DNA of 41,476 bases from UBA12478 sp964513275 (GTDB taxonomy: Bacteria; Patescibacteriota; Patescibacteriia; UBA9934; GWF2-40-263): contig CAZELN010000003.1 of NCBI GenBank assembly GCA_964513275.1, forward strand, positions 1 to 41,476, in the 5' to 3' direction. The notes under the pieces are model-generated. The model made no database searches. It was not told the origin of the DNA and was given only the letters and a program-made list of their open reading frames with translations. This document shows, in pieces, positions 5,949 through 13,083 of the stretch (position 1 is its first letter; each line of letters opens with the position of its first letter). The translations under genes were made by a program, and so were the position numbers.

Positions 5949-8273
5949 ATGGGAAACGCGCCGGACACCGGCCGAACCGTCATGCGCAAACGCGCAGGAG
6001 AGGTCGTTCGCGTCACACGAACCGACGCGACAGGTCAGCGTTCCAGCACAGATCTCCTGTCGCAGGCAAATGACCACGATGGACTGGTCACCACGATCCG
6101 CAACGCGACTATGCATCTTCTGAGGGCAACGGAGTCGGAAGCCGGAAAAATCGCAACGACCATCGACCGTCGGGATGATCAGGACAATGTCTTCCGAAAG
6201 ACGACTGCCTTCCTCGGATCGGTCAGCGAGAACCTGGAGAAGGATCCGACGTTCACCACTCCGATGGCGCGCATCATCCAACCTCCCCGTACAGGAAAAA
6301 CCATCCTGATGGGCGAGATCATCGGCGCAAGTGGCGCGACCGCGCTCATCCTGGTTCCGACGTTGTCACTGGTGGATCAACACCGAGAAAAGCTGCAACA
6401 GCAGCTGCCCACCGTGGGAATCGGGGTGCTCACGGGCGAGGAGAAACGGCCGCACTCGCGTGGCATCACCATCGCCACGTACGACACATTGGTCTGGATG
6501 CATCGCAATGGAACCGTGCCGGATTGGTTACGCTACGTCACCTTCATCTTCTCCGATGAAGGACATGAGTCCATGACCAAAATCCGACAAGAGATGCTCC
6601 GCGGCGCGTTCGATCCATCCTGCGTCCGTATCGCCTTCACAGCCACTCCTGACTACGACAAACGCCGCGCCTTGGCGATGTTTTATCCCAAACTCATAAG
6701 TGAGATCTCGCTGTCGGAATCCTACCGCCTCAAGCTCCTGGCCCAATTCAAGGTCTGGGCGCAGGTGGTAGACGTCGACGCCTCCAGCGTCCGGTTGGTA
6801 CAAGGAGACTATGACCGCGAAGAAATGGCTCGGCTCATGAATAGCGGTCCGGTCTTCGAGACATGCCGCCAAGTGCGCTGGCAGAAGGAAGACAACGCCT
6901 CGCGAGCCGCACTCATCTGCTGCTCCACTCGACAGCAGGCGCACGACTTGCACACCTACCTCATGAACAACCGCCCAGCCGGAACATCTCGGCCTGAAAT
7001 CATCCTGAGCGATACGGATCCCGACGAGCGACGACGCCTGCTGCGCGAGTTCGAAACTGGAAAGATCGACACACTCATTAACGTGGGTGTGCTCCTACGT
7101 GGATGGGATTCCAGGCGTTGCAAGCTGCTCATCGATCTCTACCTGTCGCTGTCGTTGGTTCGAAGCAAGCAGAAGTATTTCCGTCCACTCACAAAGGACG
7201 GGGATGCGGAAGCATCGATTTGGTTAATCGTGCCCAAACGGCTCCCGCGCGATCCGGTTCTCCCTTCGGTCGTGTTCGGCATCAGCATGCACGAGACGTG
7301 GGTTGGAAAACCCCTGTTCCACCAGCCGCCTGCGCACGTTGGCAAAATCAGGATCATCAGAAAACGCCGCCATACACCCATCCGGAACGTGGACGCCAAA
7401 AGCGAGACGGTACTTCATGGTGTGGAATTGCCTAGGCTGGATCCTACCTCGCTAGCACAGATCAGATCGGTTCTTGAGTCCAAACTCGTCATCACAGAAG
7501 AGCTCCCCCGCTACGACCGAGTTCGACGAACCGTGTTCGACCACCCGCTGTTCGGCGGCTGGGGCTCAGCCCTCCTGAAATACTGCGGGATCTACAGCTC
7601 CACAGCCTTCACAAGCTGGATCCAAACGCTCTACCCAGAGCAGGCGGGTACAGCGCTCCTGCGCCTAAACCGTCTGCACGAAGATGAAGGCTCCTGTTGC
7701 AAAGATGCACAAGCATTGGTCAATGCCGTCAACTCTGGCATCAAGGTTGGCGATGCATGGCGAACGGTCTTCGGTCCTGACGAAGACGAGGAGACCATCG
7801 ATCCAGAAACAACTCTTGTGCGAAAGCAGGAATGGGAGCGTGTCCTGGATCAGCTAAGGCGTCTTCCTGACGAAAGCCGTCTTATCCTGGAACGCGTCTA
7901 TCTTGCCGAGGACGACTCTAAGGTCTCGACGTCAAGACTTCAGGAGGCAGAGAATGCGTTGTGTACCCGAATGCACAGACAGCACAGCGAAGAGGCCCAT
8001 CAAAGCCTACTCGGTATCTTGAGAGCACGTGGGCTGCTCCTTCCCGAAGGTCAAACCGCTCACACTCCTGTACGCGACCGCGCTTGGGCACAACGGTTCT
8101 TTGCCGCGTTGGTAGCCAGTCGAGAACGGGACTACATAGTTGCAATGGGTGGTGACAAGGAAGCTCCTCCATGGACGACCTACCGCTCATCCTGGAAACA
8201 CAATTGGGAATACAAAAGTCTCATGTCTAGGAAGAAAGAGCTGATCGCTCAGCTTCTGAAAGAAGACGAGTAG
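5949..8273 (+). CDS. SF2 (DEAD/DEAH-like) helicase with long C-terminal extension
   Basis: This 774-residue protein is a superfamily 2 ATP-dependent helicase or translocase. Visible motifs are Walker A PPRTGKT (112-118), motif Ia LILVPTLSLVDQH, a Walker B variant DEGH (203-206), motif III TATP (about 231), and motif V INVGVLLRGWDS. Where motif VI would normally read Q-x-x-G-R-x-x-R, this protein has RSKQKYFRPL, so the Gly-Arg pair is altered. The C-terminal 300 residues are not a standard helicase part; residues about 618-678 resemble sigma-70 region 4 (DPETTLVRKQEW, then LRRLPDESRLIL). GGAG before ATG 5949 supports the start. It is a stand-alone GC-rich gene. No nuclease or methylase partner is nearby, so a role in defence or repair is not shown. 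Confidence 0.85.
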   Translation: MGNAPDTGRTVMRKRAGEVVRVTRTDATGQRSSTDLLSQANDHDGLVTTIRNATMHLLRATESEAGKIATTIDRRDDQDNVFRKTTAFLGSVSENLEKDPTFTTPMARIIQPPRTGKTILMGEIIGASGATALILVPTLSLVDQHREKLQQQLPTVGIGVLTGEEKRPHSRGITIATYDTLVWMHRNGTVPDWLRYVTFIFSDEGHESMTKIRQEMLRGAFDPSCVRIAFTATPDYDKRRALAMFYPKLISEISLSESYRLKLLAQFKVWAQVVDVDASSVRLVQGDYDREEMARLMNSGPVFETCRQVRWQKEDNASRAALICCSTRQQAHDLHTYLMNNRPAGTSRPEIILSDTDPDERRRLLREFETGKIDTLINVGVLLRGWDSRRCKLLIDLYLSLSLVRSKQKYFRPLTKDGDAEASIWLIVPKRLPRDPVLPSVVFGISMHETWVGKPLFHQPPAHVGKIRIIRKRRHTPIRNVDAKSETVLHGVELPRLDPTSLAQIRSVLESKLVITEELPRYDRVRRTVFDHPLFGGWGSALLKYCGIYSSTAFTSWIQTLYPEQAGTALLRLNRLHEDEGSCCKDAQALVNAVNSGIKVGDAWRTVFGPDEDEETIDPETTLVRKQEWERVLDQLRRLPDESRLILERVYLAEDDSKVSTSRLQEAENALCTRMHRQHSEEAHQSLLGILRARGLLLPEGQTAHTPVRDRAWAQRFFAALVASRERDYIVAMGGDKEAPPWTTYRSSWKHNWEYKSLMSRKKELIAQLLKEDE

Positions 8274-8296
8274 TCCACGGCTACGCCGCTACGTTG

Positions 8297-8318
8297 AAAA
8301 ACCTCTGGCGGATTTTTT
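8297..8318. terminator. Weak bidirectional terminator between the helicase gene and proS
   Basis: AAAAACC and GGATTTTT can pair around a 6-base loop with one bulge, and the T-run is good. The stem is A/T-rich and imperfect. It overlaps the proS stop codon. Confidence 0.3.
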
Positions 8319-9600
8319 ATACATGTGAGGTAAGTCTTTCAGGTGCCTCGAGCCATTCATGTACCCGCACGGCAGCGTCCTCGAGTTTCACGAGGCGAGC
8401 TTGTTCTTCATGCCGTTCTTTCCACTCAACCGATTCTTCTGCCAGTGACTTCGTCGAAATAACAAGCCGCAACGGAATGCCGATGAGGTCCGCATCCGCA
8501 AACTTCTCGCCGGCGCTCACGCCCGTGCGGTCATCCCAAAGCACCTCTATGCCCGCGTCCTCGAGTTCATCGATGAGGCTCGTCGCCGTCTCTTCAATTC
8601 GGCTATTTGCTTCTTCATCCTTGCCTGTGATCGACACCACATACACATGATATGGCGCGACACTCTTAGGCCAAATCGTGCCGCGCTCATCATGATGCAC
8701 CTCGACAATCGAACCCATAACTCGCGATGGCCCGATGCCATAGCAACCCATGATGATATCGATGTGCTTCCCATCGGATCCCGAAACCTTCAGGTCAAAC
8801 GCGTCAGAGAATCGGCATTCGAGCGGAAAGATATTTCCCACTTCAATCGACTTTACGATCTCGTACTTCTCTTCATTCTCTTGGTCGGCTTCTGTGACGA
8901 TTTCCTTGTTCATCGCCTCACCTGTCTTGCGGTCGATATAAATTTTGTCCTCGCCAGCGGGAGTGGGAACCTGAAACTCGTGCGAGTGTTTGGTCGTGAA
9001 TACTCCACCAGATGCGGCCGCAACAATCGCGTTTAGGCCACAGCGTCGATACACTGCCAGATACGCCGCTTTGGCTTTCTCGTAAAACTCGAGGAAGTCC
9101 TCTTCCGTGAGGTGGAAGCTGTAGAGGTCCTTCATCGAAAATTCTCGTCCTCGCAAAAGTCCAGACTTTGCCCGCGGCTCGTTACGAAACTTGTCCTGGA
9201 TCTGGTAGAGCGCGACAGGAAAATCACGGTACGAATGGGCATAAGCTTTTACGAGTGGTGTAATCACTTCCTCCGCGGTCGACGAGAGTCCGTATTCTTT
9301 TCCGCCCGCGCCTTCCAGCTTGAACATGACATCGATCTTTTCCCAACGTTCCGTGGCATCGTAAAGCGCACGCGGATGCAACGCGGGCATCAGCACTTCC
9401 TGCGCGCCTAGCTTGTTCATTTCGTCGCGGACGATTGCTTTAATCTTGGTGAGAACGCGAAGTCCCAGCGGCAAGTACGTGTACACACCAGCCGTGACCT
9501 GATTAATAAATCCCCCCTGTGTGAGCAGTCGGGCATTGGCAGAGTCCGCATCGTGTGGGGCGTCTTTGCTCGTTTTTCCGAACAGTTGAGAATAACGCAT
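8317..9600 (-). CDS. proS: Prolyl-tRNA synthetase, short form without INS editing domain
   Basis: ProRS charges tRNA-Pro with proline. The 427-residue protein carries the class II motifs: motif 1 around GVYTYLPLGLRVL, motif 2 FRNEPRAKSGLLRGREF followed by SMKDLYSFH, and motif 3 MGCYGIGPSRVMG. The anticodon-binding domain follows (VYVVSITGKDEEAN, VLWDDRTGVSAGEKFADAD). The usual bacterial enzyme is about 570 residues with an editing (INS) insert between motifs 2 and 3; here only a short linker is present, so cis-editing of Ala-tRNA-Pro is absent. The start at ATG 9600 has no Shine-Dalgarno and follows a promoter by 9 bases. No free-standing YbaK/ProX editor is in the window. Confidence 0.96.
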   Translation of the reverse strand: MRYSQLFGKTSKDAPHDADSANARLLTQGGFINQVTAGVYTYLPLGLRVLTKIKAIVRDEMNKLGAQEVLMPALHPRALYDATERWEKIDVMFKLEGAGGKEYGLSSTAEEVITPLVKAYAHSYRDFPVALYQIQDKFRNEPRAKSGLLRGREFSMKDLYSFHLTEEDFLEFYEKAKAAYLAVYRRCGLNAIVAAASGGVFTTKHSHEFQVPTPAGEDKIYIDRKTGEAMNKEIVTEADQENEEKYEIVKSIEVGNIFPLECRFSDAFDLKVSGSDGKHIDIIMGCYGIGPSRVMGSIVEVHHDERGTIWPKSVAPYHVYVVSITGKDEEANSRIEETATSLIDELEDAGIEVLWDDRTGVSAGEKFADADLIGIPLRLVISTKSLAEESVEWKERHEEQARLVKLEDAAVRVHEWLEAPERLTSHV

Positions 9601-9609
9601 AATGCAGAA

Positions 9610-9638
9610 ATCCTACCAGATCGACTCACTTTCGACAA
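9610..9638 (-). promoter_or_regulatory. Promoter of proS, leaderless
   Basis: On the minus strand TTGTCG (9638-9633), 17 bases and TAGGAT (9615-9610), then 9 bases to the proS ATG at 9600. This predicts a transcript starting 2-3 nt before the AUG. Confidence 0.7.
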
Positions 9639-9670
9639 AAAGAAAATCTCGACCGAGGGTCGAGCGAGTG

Positions 9671-9907
9671 TCACTTGGGTTTCATGTGTCTGATCTGTCC
9701 AAGAACCTCTATCAAGCGAATGGGAAGCGGAAGGTCGTACCCGTGTTGGCAAATGGCACACCGCCAGCCACGTCTCTTTTTTTTGAGCGAGACGTGTGCG
9801 ATTTCCATGGGTTGCTCGCAACAGAGGGGTTTAAACCTCAGGCACAAGCTGATGTGCTTGGTGATATCCTGGCAACCAGAGACATGGGTACAGCTATAGC
9901 AATTCAT
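9671..9907 (-). CDS. Small Cys-rich (zinc-ribbon-like) protein
   Basis: The 78-residue protein starts at ATG 9907, preceded by GGAGG six bases upstream, which favours it over the longer frame. Eight cysteines are visible. They include MNCYSC at the start, CCEQPM in the middle and CAICQHGYDL near the C-terminus, so at least two CxxC pairs could hold zinc. Such small ribbons often bind nucleic acid or partner proteins, but no named family is recognised. It lies upstream of proS in the same direction, separated by the proS promoter. Confidence 0.65.
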   Translation of the reverse strand: MNCYSCTHVSGCQDITKHISLCLRFKPLCCEQPMEIAHVSLKKKRRGWRCAICQHGYDLPLPIRLIEVLGQIRHMKPK

Positions 9908-9955
9908 GTGTCCTCCTGCGATGATTCCATCTGGCCGTAGCTGAGCCAGTGAGCC

Positions 9956-9984
9956 AGCATGCCAAACAATCGCCTGGACGTCAA
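9956..9984 (-). promoter_or_regulatory. Possible promoter of the Cys-rich gene
   Basis: On the minus strand TTGACG (9984-9979), 17 bases and CATGCT (9961-9956). The -35 box is good and the -10 box weak. The predicted leader is about 40 nt with a GGAGG site. Confidence 0.35.
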
Positions 9985-10059
9985 CTCTCTCACTCACTCT
10001 GTCAACGGGAAGTGACTTGCACAAAAAATATCTCTGCGTGACTCGGACGCGGGTGTTTT

Positions 10060-10407
10060 TTATGCAGCCATATTTTTCAACACATCCGACACCTCAATGT
10101 ACCGAGCTTCATCTTTCCTTCGAAGTTCTCGAAGCTCACCTAATTTTTGCCGACGTCTGACTGGATCCGCCATCTGGCCTACTCGTTCCTCAGAAGCCCT
10201 ATACCTGTCTAAAGCCTTTTCAAACATTTCTTTTTCATCTCGCAAAGCCTGCACACTAAAACGCTGTTCAATTTGACCACGCACTTCTGCCGCGCGGACA
10301 TGTGAACGCAATCTATGGGGCTGCACCGCAGAGCAGAGCGACTCGTTCTGCGGGATGCTCGGTTTCCTCCTGCTGGCGCTCCTGATCTGGTTCGCGGGTT
10401 TCTGCAT
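10060..10407 (-). CDS. Possible small helical protein, start uncertain
   Basis: The C-terminal 80 or so residues of this frame look like real coding sequence. They are charged and helical (GQIEQRFSVQALRDEKEMF, then RYRASEERVGQMADPVRR and RYIEVSDVLKNMAA) and end at TAA 10062-10060. The N-terminal third looks unlike the rest and overlaps a plus-strand small ORF, so the true start is probably internal (TTG or GTG near 10290-10310) or the gene is a truncated fragment. No Shine-Dalgarno was found. The family is unknown. Confidence 0.35.
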   Translation of the reverse strand: MQKPANQIRSASRRKPSIPQNESLCSAVQPHRLRSHVRAAEVRGQIEQRFSVQALRDEKEMFEKALDRYRASEERVGQMADPVRRRQKLGELRELRRKDEARYIEVSDVLKNMAA

Positions 10408-10507
10408 CTGAGACTCCTACAAGATGCGGACGGATCCCGCCTACCGCGCCCACTCCGAGCGGATCCTCCGCGAGTACGACGAGAAGCAGCGCCGCGACGG
10501 CTACTGA
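10355..10507 (+). pseudogene. Small single-TM ORF split by an in-frame TGA
   Basis: ATG 10355 opens an 18-residue very hydrophobic stretch (MLGFLLLALLIWFAGFCI), then TGA at 10409-10411. The same frame continues through DSYKMRTDPAYRAH to REYDEKQRRDGY and a second TGA at 10505-10507. Together this would be a 50-codon protein with one membrane helix and a charged tail. Because TGA is a normal stop elsewhere in the window, this is either a nonsense-mutated gene, two unrelated mini-ORFs or chance. GC content is high. Confidence 0.3.
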
Positions 10508-10520
10508 TCGGCTCGCCAAT

Positions 10521-10565
10521 GGCTCACCCAAGCACGTACGGTGCAAAGGTGAGCCTATTAATTTT
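10521..10565 (+). terminator. Large structured hairpin, possible terminator
   Basis: GGCTCACC (10521-10528) pairs perfectly with GGTGAGCC (10548-10555). Inside, GCAC (10532-10535) pairs with GTGC (10541-10544), leaving CAA/AAA as a symmetric internal loop. The tail TATTAATTTT is T-rich. It follows the small split ORF and precedes the tRNA-Arg gene on the other strand. Confidence 0.5.
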
Positions 10566-10610
10566 GATCGAAAACAAAAACCGACCCGTACAAACTGATC
10601 GATTTTTCTC

Positions 10611-10687
10611 TGGTGCGGCCGGAGGGATTCGAACCCCCGACCCTCTGTTCCGAAGACAGATGCTCTATCCAACTGAGCTACGGCCGC
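10611..10687 (-). tRNA. tRNA-Arg(TCG)
   Basis: The minus strand folds into a cloverleaf. The acceptor stem is GCGGCCG with CGGCCGC, the D arm GCTC...GAGC, the anticodon stem TCTGT/ACAGA around loop CTTCGGA (anticodon TCG), and the T arm holds TTCGAAT. The discriminator A is at 10614 and CCA is encoded (10613-10611). It reads CGA codons. Confidence 0.95.
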
Positions 10688-10752
10688 ATGGCGCAAAGGC
10701 TACCCAAAATCTTGACGCACGTCAATTGAATTGGCATACTGTTGCCGTTCGC

Positions 10753-10827
10753 GCGTCGGTAGCTCAGGGGTAGAGCAGGAGACTCTTAATCTCTTGGCCG
10801 TGGGTTCAAATCCCACCCGACGCACCA
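10753..10827 (+). tRNA. tRNA-Lys(CTT)
   Basis: The acceptor stem GCGTCGG pairs with CCGACGC. The D arm is GCTC/GAGC, the anticodon stem GGAGA/TCTCT closes loop CTCTTAA (anticodon CTT), and the T arm GTGGG/CCCAC holds TTCAAAT. The discriminator A is at 10824 and CCA is encoded at 10825-10827. It reads AAG. Confidence 0.95.
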
Positions 10828-10832
10828 CAAAG

Positions 10833-10878
10833 ACACCCTTCGACTTGGTCGTCAAACAACCTCGCTCAGGGTGTTTTT
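10833..10878. terminator. Terminator of tRNA-Lys, shared with the convergent gene
   Basis: ACACCCT (10833-10839) pairs with AGGGTGT (10868-10874), followed by TTTT. The loop holds CGAC...GTCG. The sequence CCCTTCGAC...GCTCAGGGTG resembles a common dispersed palindromic repeat. It overlaps the stop of the minus-strand gene at 10866. Confidence 0.6.
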
Positions 10879-11489
10879 GTTTGTTTCCATTGTGTAAGTT
10901 TGCCGGCTGTAATTTCGATCTCGTCCGCCCGACGTAACGTGTTTCCTTGACCAGCACGAAGGATGTTGGTGTGCGGCGCGGCGTTAAGCGCATCGACGAT
11001 GTACCACAGGTCTTGTTCATCCCCCATCCAATTTCGTCGGTGAAACCTAGTGAGATCAACGGGGCGTGAAAAAGAACGGAGTGTCTTGCGTCCATCATCA
11101 AGAAAATACTCGTGGAAGTAGGACACAGCAAGTTCACGAACCGTTCGATAGACCGGCTCGCGGTACCGCAGCATGGCGTGGTTAGTTTTAGAAACCGCCC
11201 CCCATCGCCCATGCTCCTGAAACAATGCGACCACATGGTCATCGTCTCCGCGGACTGAAACAAGATCCAACAGCAATGGCCGTCGTCCTTGAAGCGCAAA
11301 CGCGCACACAGCAAAGAGCGCCCCTTCCATACAATGAGCCCGATTCGCTTTCAGGACCCGCCGAGGCGACATCATGGTATCGCCATCATCGCAAAAATTC
11401 GCTGGCATCTGATTCAAAAAATCCTGAACCCGCCGTGGCGAATTCAAGGATTTTAATGTCTTGAGTTCTTGTGTTGTGAGTCCTTGCAC
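10866..11489 (-). CDS. Transglutaminase-like (Cys-His) protein of unknown role
   Basis: The 207-residue protein most likely starts at GTG 11489, one base past the rnc stop; an upstream start would run through rnc. It contains ANRAHCMEGALFAVCAFAL followed by LLLDLVSV, then DDDHVVALFQEHGRWGAVSKTNH and REPVYRTVRELAVSYFHEYF. The Cys in AHCMEG and the His in DHVVAL fit the nucleophile and general base of the transglutaminase-like fold. I recognise this as a recurrent uncharacterised bacterial family, not a named enzyme. Its position behind nusB and rnc implies co-transcription with RNA-processing genes. The substrate is unknown. Confidence 0.7.
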   Translation of the reverse strand: MQGLTTQELKTLKSLNSPRRVQDFLNQMPANFCDDGDTMMSPRRVLKANRAHCMEGALFAVCAFALQGRRPLLLDLVSVRGDDDHVVALFQEHGRWGAVSKTNHAMLRYREPVYRTVRELAVSYFHEYFLDDGRKTLRSFSRPVDLTRFHRRNWMGDEQDLWYIVDALNAAPHTNILRAGQGNTLRRADEIEITAGKLTQWKQTKTP

Positions 11490-11490
11490 A

Positions 11491-12186
11491 TTACCAGCTC
11501 TTAGCCGCAATGCCGGCTTCTGCGGCCGCGACCTGTGCTTCTTGTTTTGACGTTCCCATTCCGGTCGCAACTTGCTCCTTCCCCAGAAACACGCCGACCT
11601 CAAATTGTTTTTGATGGTCTGGTCCCGTCTCGGATAAAACTTTATAGGATGGTGTAATCCCCAAATGTTCTTGCGCGGCCTCTTGAAAACGACTCTTTGG
11701 ATCAATATACAAACGGTTCTTCAAAATGTTTGGAAGCTCACACAACACGCGTGTGTTAACAAATTCCTTGGCTGCCTCCCAACCTCCATCCAAATAAATT
11801 GCTCCAATAATCGCCTCAAATGCGTTGGCGAGGATATACTTACGCGCCTTGGAATCTTTATCCTTGGACTCACCCTTGGAGAGATGTAGGTACGGCTCAA
11901 TCCCGAGTTTCGCGCATAGTCCCGCAAGCATTTCCGCGTTCACGAGCGCCGCGCGCCAGTTCGTGAGTTCGCCTTCTGGATTCTCATAGTTCTGGTACAG
12001 ATGCTCTGTCACAACCAGTTCAAGTACGGCGTCACCCAGAAACTCAAGTCGCTCGTTGTGGCCAAGGGGAAAATCAGGATGTTCATTGAGGTACGAGCGA
12101 TGAACAAGCGCCTGGCGTAGCGTGTCGGTATTGTGAAACGTCACGCCAAGGGTTTGTTCCAGATCGGAATAGTCTTCTTTAGGCAT
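11491..12186 (-). CDS. rnc: Ribonuclease III
   Basis: RNase III cleaves double-stranded RNA, including rRNA precursors. The 231-residue protein has the catalytic signature ERLEFLGDAVLEL, the second acidic site in NAFEAIIGAIYLDGG, and a C-terminal dsRNA-binding domain (DPKSRFQEAAQEHLG, then GMGTSKQEAQVAAAEAG). The length is normal. The start at ATG 12186 lies 6 bases after the nusB stop with no strong Shine-Dalgarno, so translational coupling is likely. Confidence 0.96.
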   Translation of the reverse strand: MPKEDYSDLEQTLGVTFHNTDTLRQALVHRSYLNEHPDFPLGHNERLEFLGDAVLELVVTEHLYQNYENPEGELTNWRAALVNAEMLAGLCAKLGIEPYLHLSKGESKDKDSKARKYILANAFEAIIGAIYLDGGWEAAKEFVNTRVLCELPNILKNRLYIDPKSRFQEAAQEHLGITPSYKVLSETGPDHQKQFEVGVFLGKEQVATGMGTSKQEAQVAAAEAGIAAKSW

Positions 12187-12192
12187 AGGTGG

Positions 12193-12654
12193 TTAGGGGG
12201 TTAGTGGATGAACATTTTTGTCTACTTCCTTTATTTCACCGCGAGCGACCATGTCTTTATAGATGGCACCCAAGACGCCATTCACGAACCGACCAGATGC
12301 CTGGCCGCCAAATCCCTTGGCGAGTTCAATGGCCTCATTGATCGCAACTTTCGCGGGAATACGCTCGTGAAACTTCAGTTCAAAGATGCCGAGTCGCAAC
12401 ACATTTCGATCAACGACCGTGATGGCATCCAACGGCCAATTTGGAGCAAAGTGGACAATCGTCTCATCAATCGTTGGACGATGACTCACCACACCTTGAA
12501 CCAGCTCTCCAATAAACCCCTCGTCGTCAAACTTGGGAGCAAACTCCTCACGGTTAAACGCAATAATTTCCGGAAGTTTGCCTTCCGGCTGGCCTAGAAA
12601 GTCCCATTGGTAAAGCGACTGCAAGGCAATCGTACGTGAAAGATGGCGGTTGGA
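12193..12654 (-). CDS. nusB: Transcription antitermination factor NusB
   Basis: NusB binds boxA RNA with NusE (S10) and prevents early termination in rRNA operons. The 153-residue helical protein starts MSNRHLSRTIALQSLYQWDF and contains the conserved VDRNVLRLGIFELKFHERIP and KVAINEAIELAKGFGG, then GRFVNGVLGAIYKD. ATG 12654 is preferred over an upstream TTG because it gives the family N-terminus. It opens the nusB-rnc-transglutaminase-like operon. An extended -10 promoter lies about 40 bases upstream, inside the region just past rpmF. Confidence 0.94.
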   Translation of the reverse strand, partial: SNRHLSRTIALQSLYQWDFLGQPEGKLPEIIAFNREEFAPKFDDEGFIGELVQGVVSHRPTIDETIVHFAPNWPLDAITVVDRNVLRLGIFELKFHERIPAKVAINEAIELAKGFGGQASGRFVNGVLGAIYKDMVARGEIKEVDKNVHPLTP

Positions 12655-12693
12655 CATAAAGATAAAGAACAAAAGAACGTCTCAAGCCAGAAT

Positions 12694-12702
12694 ACTATAG
12701 CA
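12694..12702 (-). promoter_or_regulatory. Extended -10 promoter of nusB
   Basis: On the minus strand TGCTATAGT is an extended -10 box (TG-n-TATAGT). No clear -35 box is visible. It sits directly after the rpmF terminator stem and gives a leader of roughly 34 nt. Confidence 0.45.
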
Positions 12703-12703
12703 G

Positions 12704-12730
12704 AAAAAGCATCGGGTTACGATGCTTTTT
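12704..12730 (-). terminator. Terminator of rpmF
   Basis: AAAAAGCATCG, loop GGTTA and CGATGCTTTTT form a perfect 11-bp stem with T-runs on both strands. The rpmF stop codon (12719-12717) lies in the loop, so terminator and coding end overlap. Confidence 0.85.
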
Positions 12731-12992
12731 CATCTTGAGACTCAGAAGTCTCTCCATGGTCATGCGTCTGATGATCGTGAGCAGAGACGGCTTTCTTGGC
12801 TTCACGTTTCATGTCGCGAGTCTTGTTGACCATCTGTTTACCCTTGTAAGTCCCGCAGTTCTTGCACGCCGTATGCGGCATGAGTGGCGCCTGACAGGTG
12901 GTACAAACACCGACATTCTGAGGCTTCATGGCATCATGAGCTCGACGTCGGCGAACGCGGGATCGTGAGTGTCTACGTGCTGGTACTGGCAT
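12717..12992 (-). CDS. rpmF: Ribosomal protein L32
   Basis: L32 is a small protein of the large ribosomal subunit. The 91-residue form starts MPVPARRHSRSRVRRRRAHD and has the zinc ribbon CTTCQAPLMPHTACKNCG (two CxxC pairs), followed by GTYKGKQMV. The acidic, His-rich C-terminal tail (HDHQTHDHGETSE) is longer than in most L32 proteins, which are about 57-60 residues. ATG 12992 gives the family N-terminus. It is monocistronic, with its own promoter and terminator. The zinc-ribbon (C+) form usually implies adequate zinc supply. Confidence 0.95.
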   Translation of the reverse strand: MPVPARRHSRSRVRRRRAHDAMKPQNVGVCTTCQAPLMPHTACKNCGTYKGKQMVNKTRDMKREAKKAVSAHDHQTHDHGETSESQDEKAS

Positions 12993-13021
12993 AGAAAAAT
13001 AGGTGTGAAATAACGGTGGCG

Positions 13022-13050
13022 ATGGTAACAAAAAGATTATTTTCTGTCAA
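13022..13050 (-). promoter_or_regulatory. Promoter of rpmF
   Basis: On the minus strand TTGACA (13050-13045), 17 bases and TACCAT (13027-13022). The predicted leader is about 24 nt and lacks a Shine-Dalgarno. Confidence 0.7.
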
Positions 13051-13083
13051 TAATTTCTACATTTCCATTCCTTTTTCTCCTCC

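Noticed and set aside
5949..8273. Restriction or defence island around the helicase
   Set aside because: No methylase, nuclease or other defence gene lies nearby; the neighbours are pyrC, an orphan, an MFS remnant and proS.
10409..10411. TGA in the small ORF as a recoded sense codon (code 4 or 25)
   Set aside because: TGA is the natural stop of truB, tsaD, the aspC-like gene and the transglutaminase-like gene, each ending at the expected family length, so the standard code applies.
10700..11314. Long minus-strand open frame covering the tRNA-Lys gene
   Set aside because: It runs through a perfect cloverleaf and overlaps the better-supported transglutaminase-like gene in another frame, so it is a chance frame.
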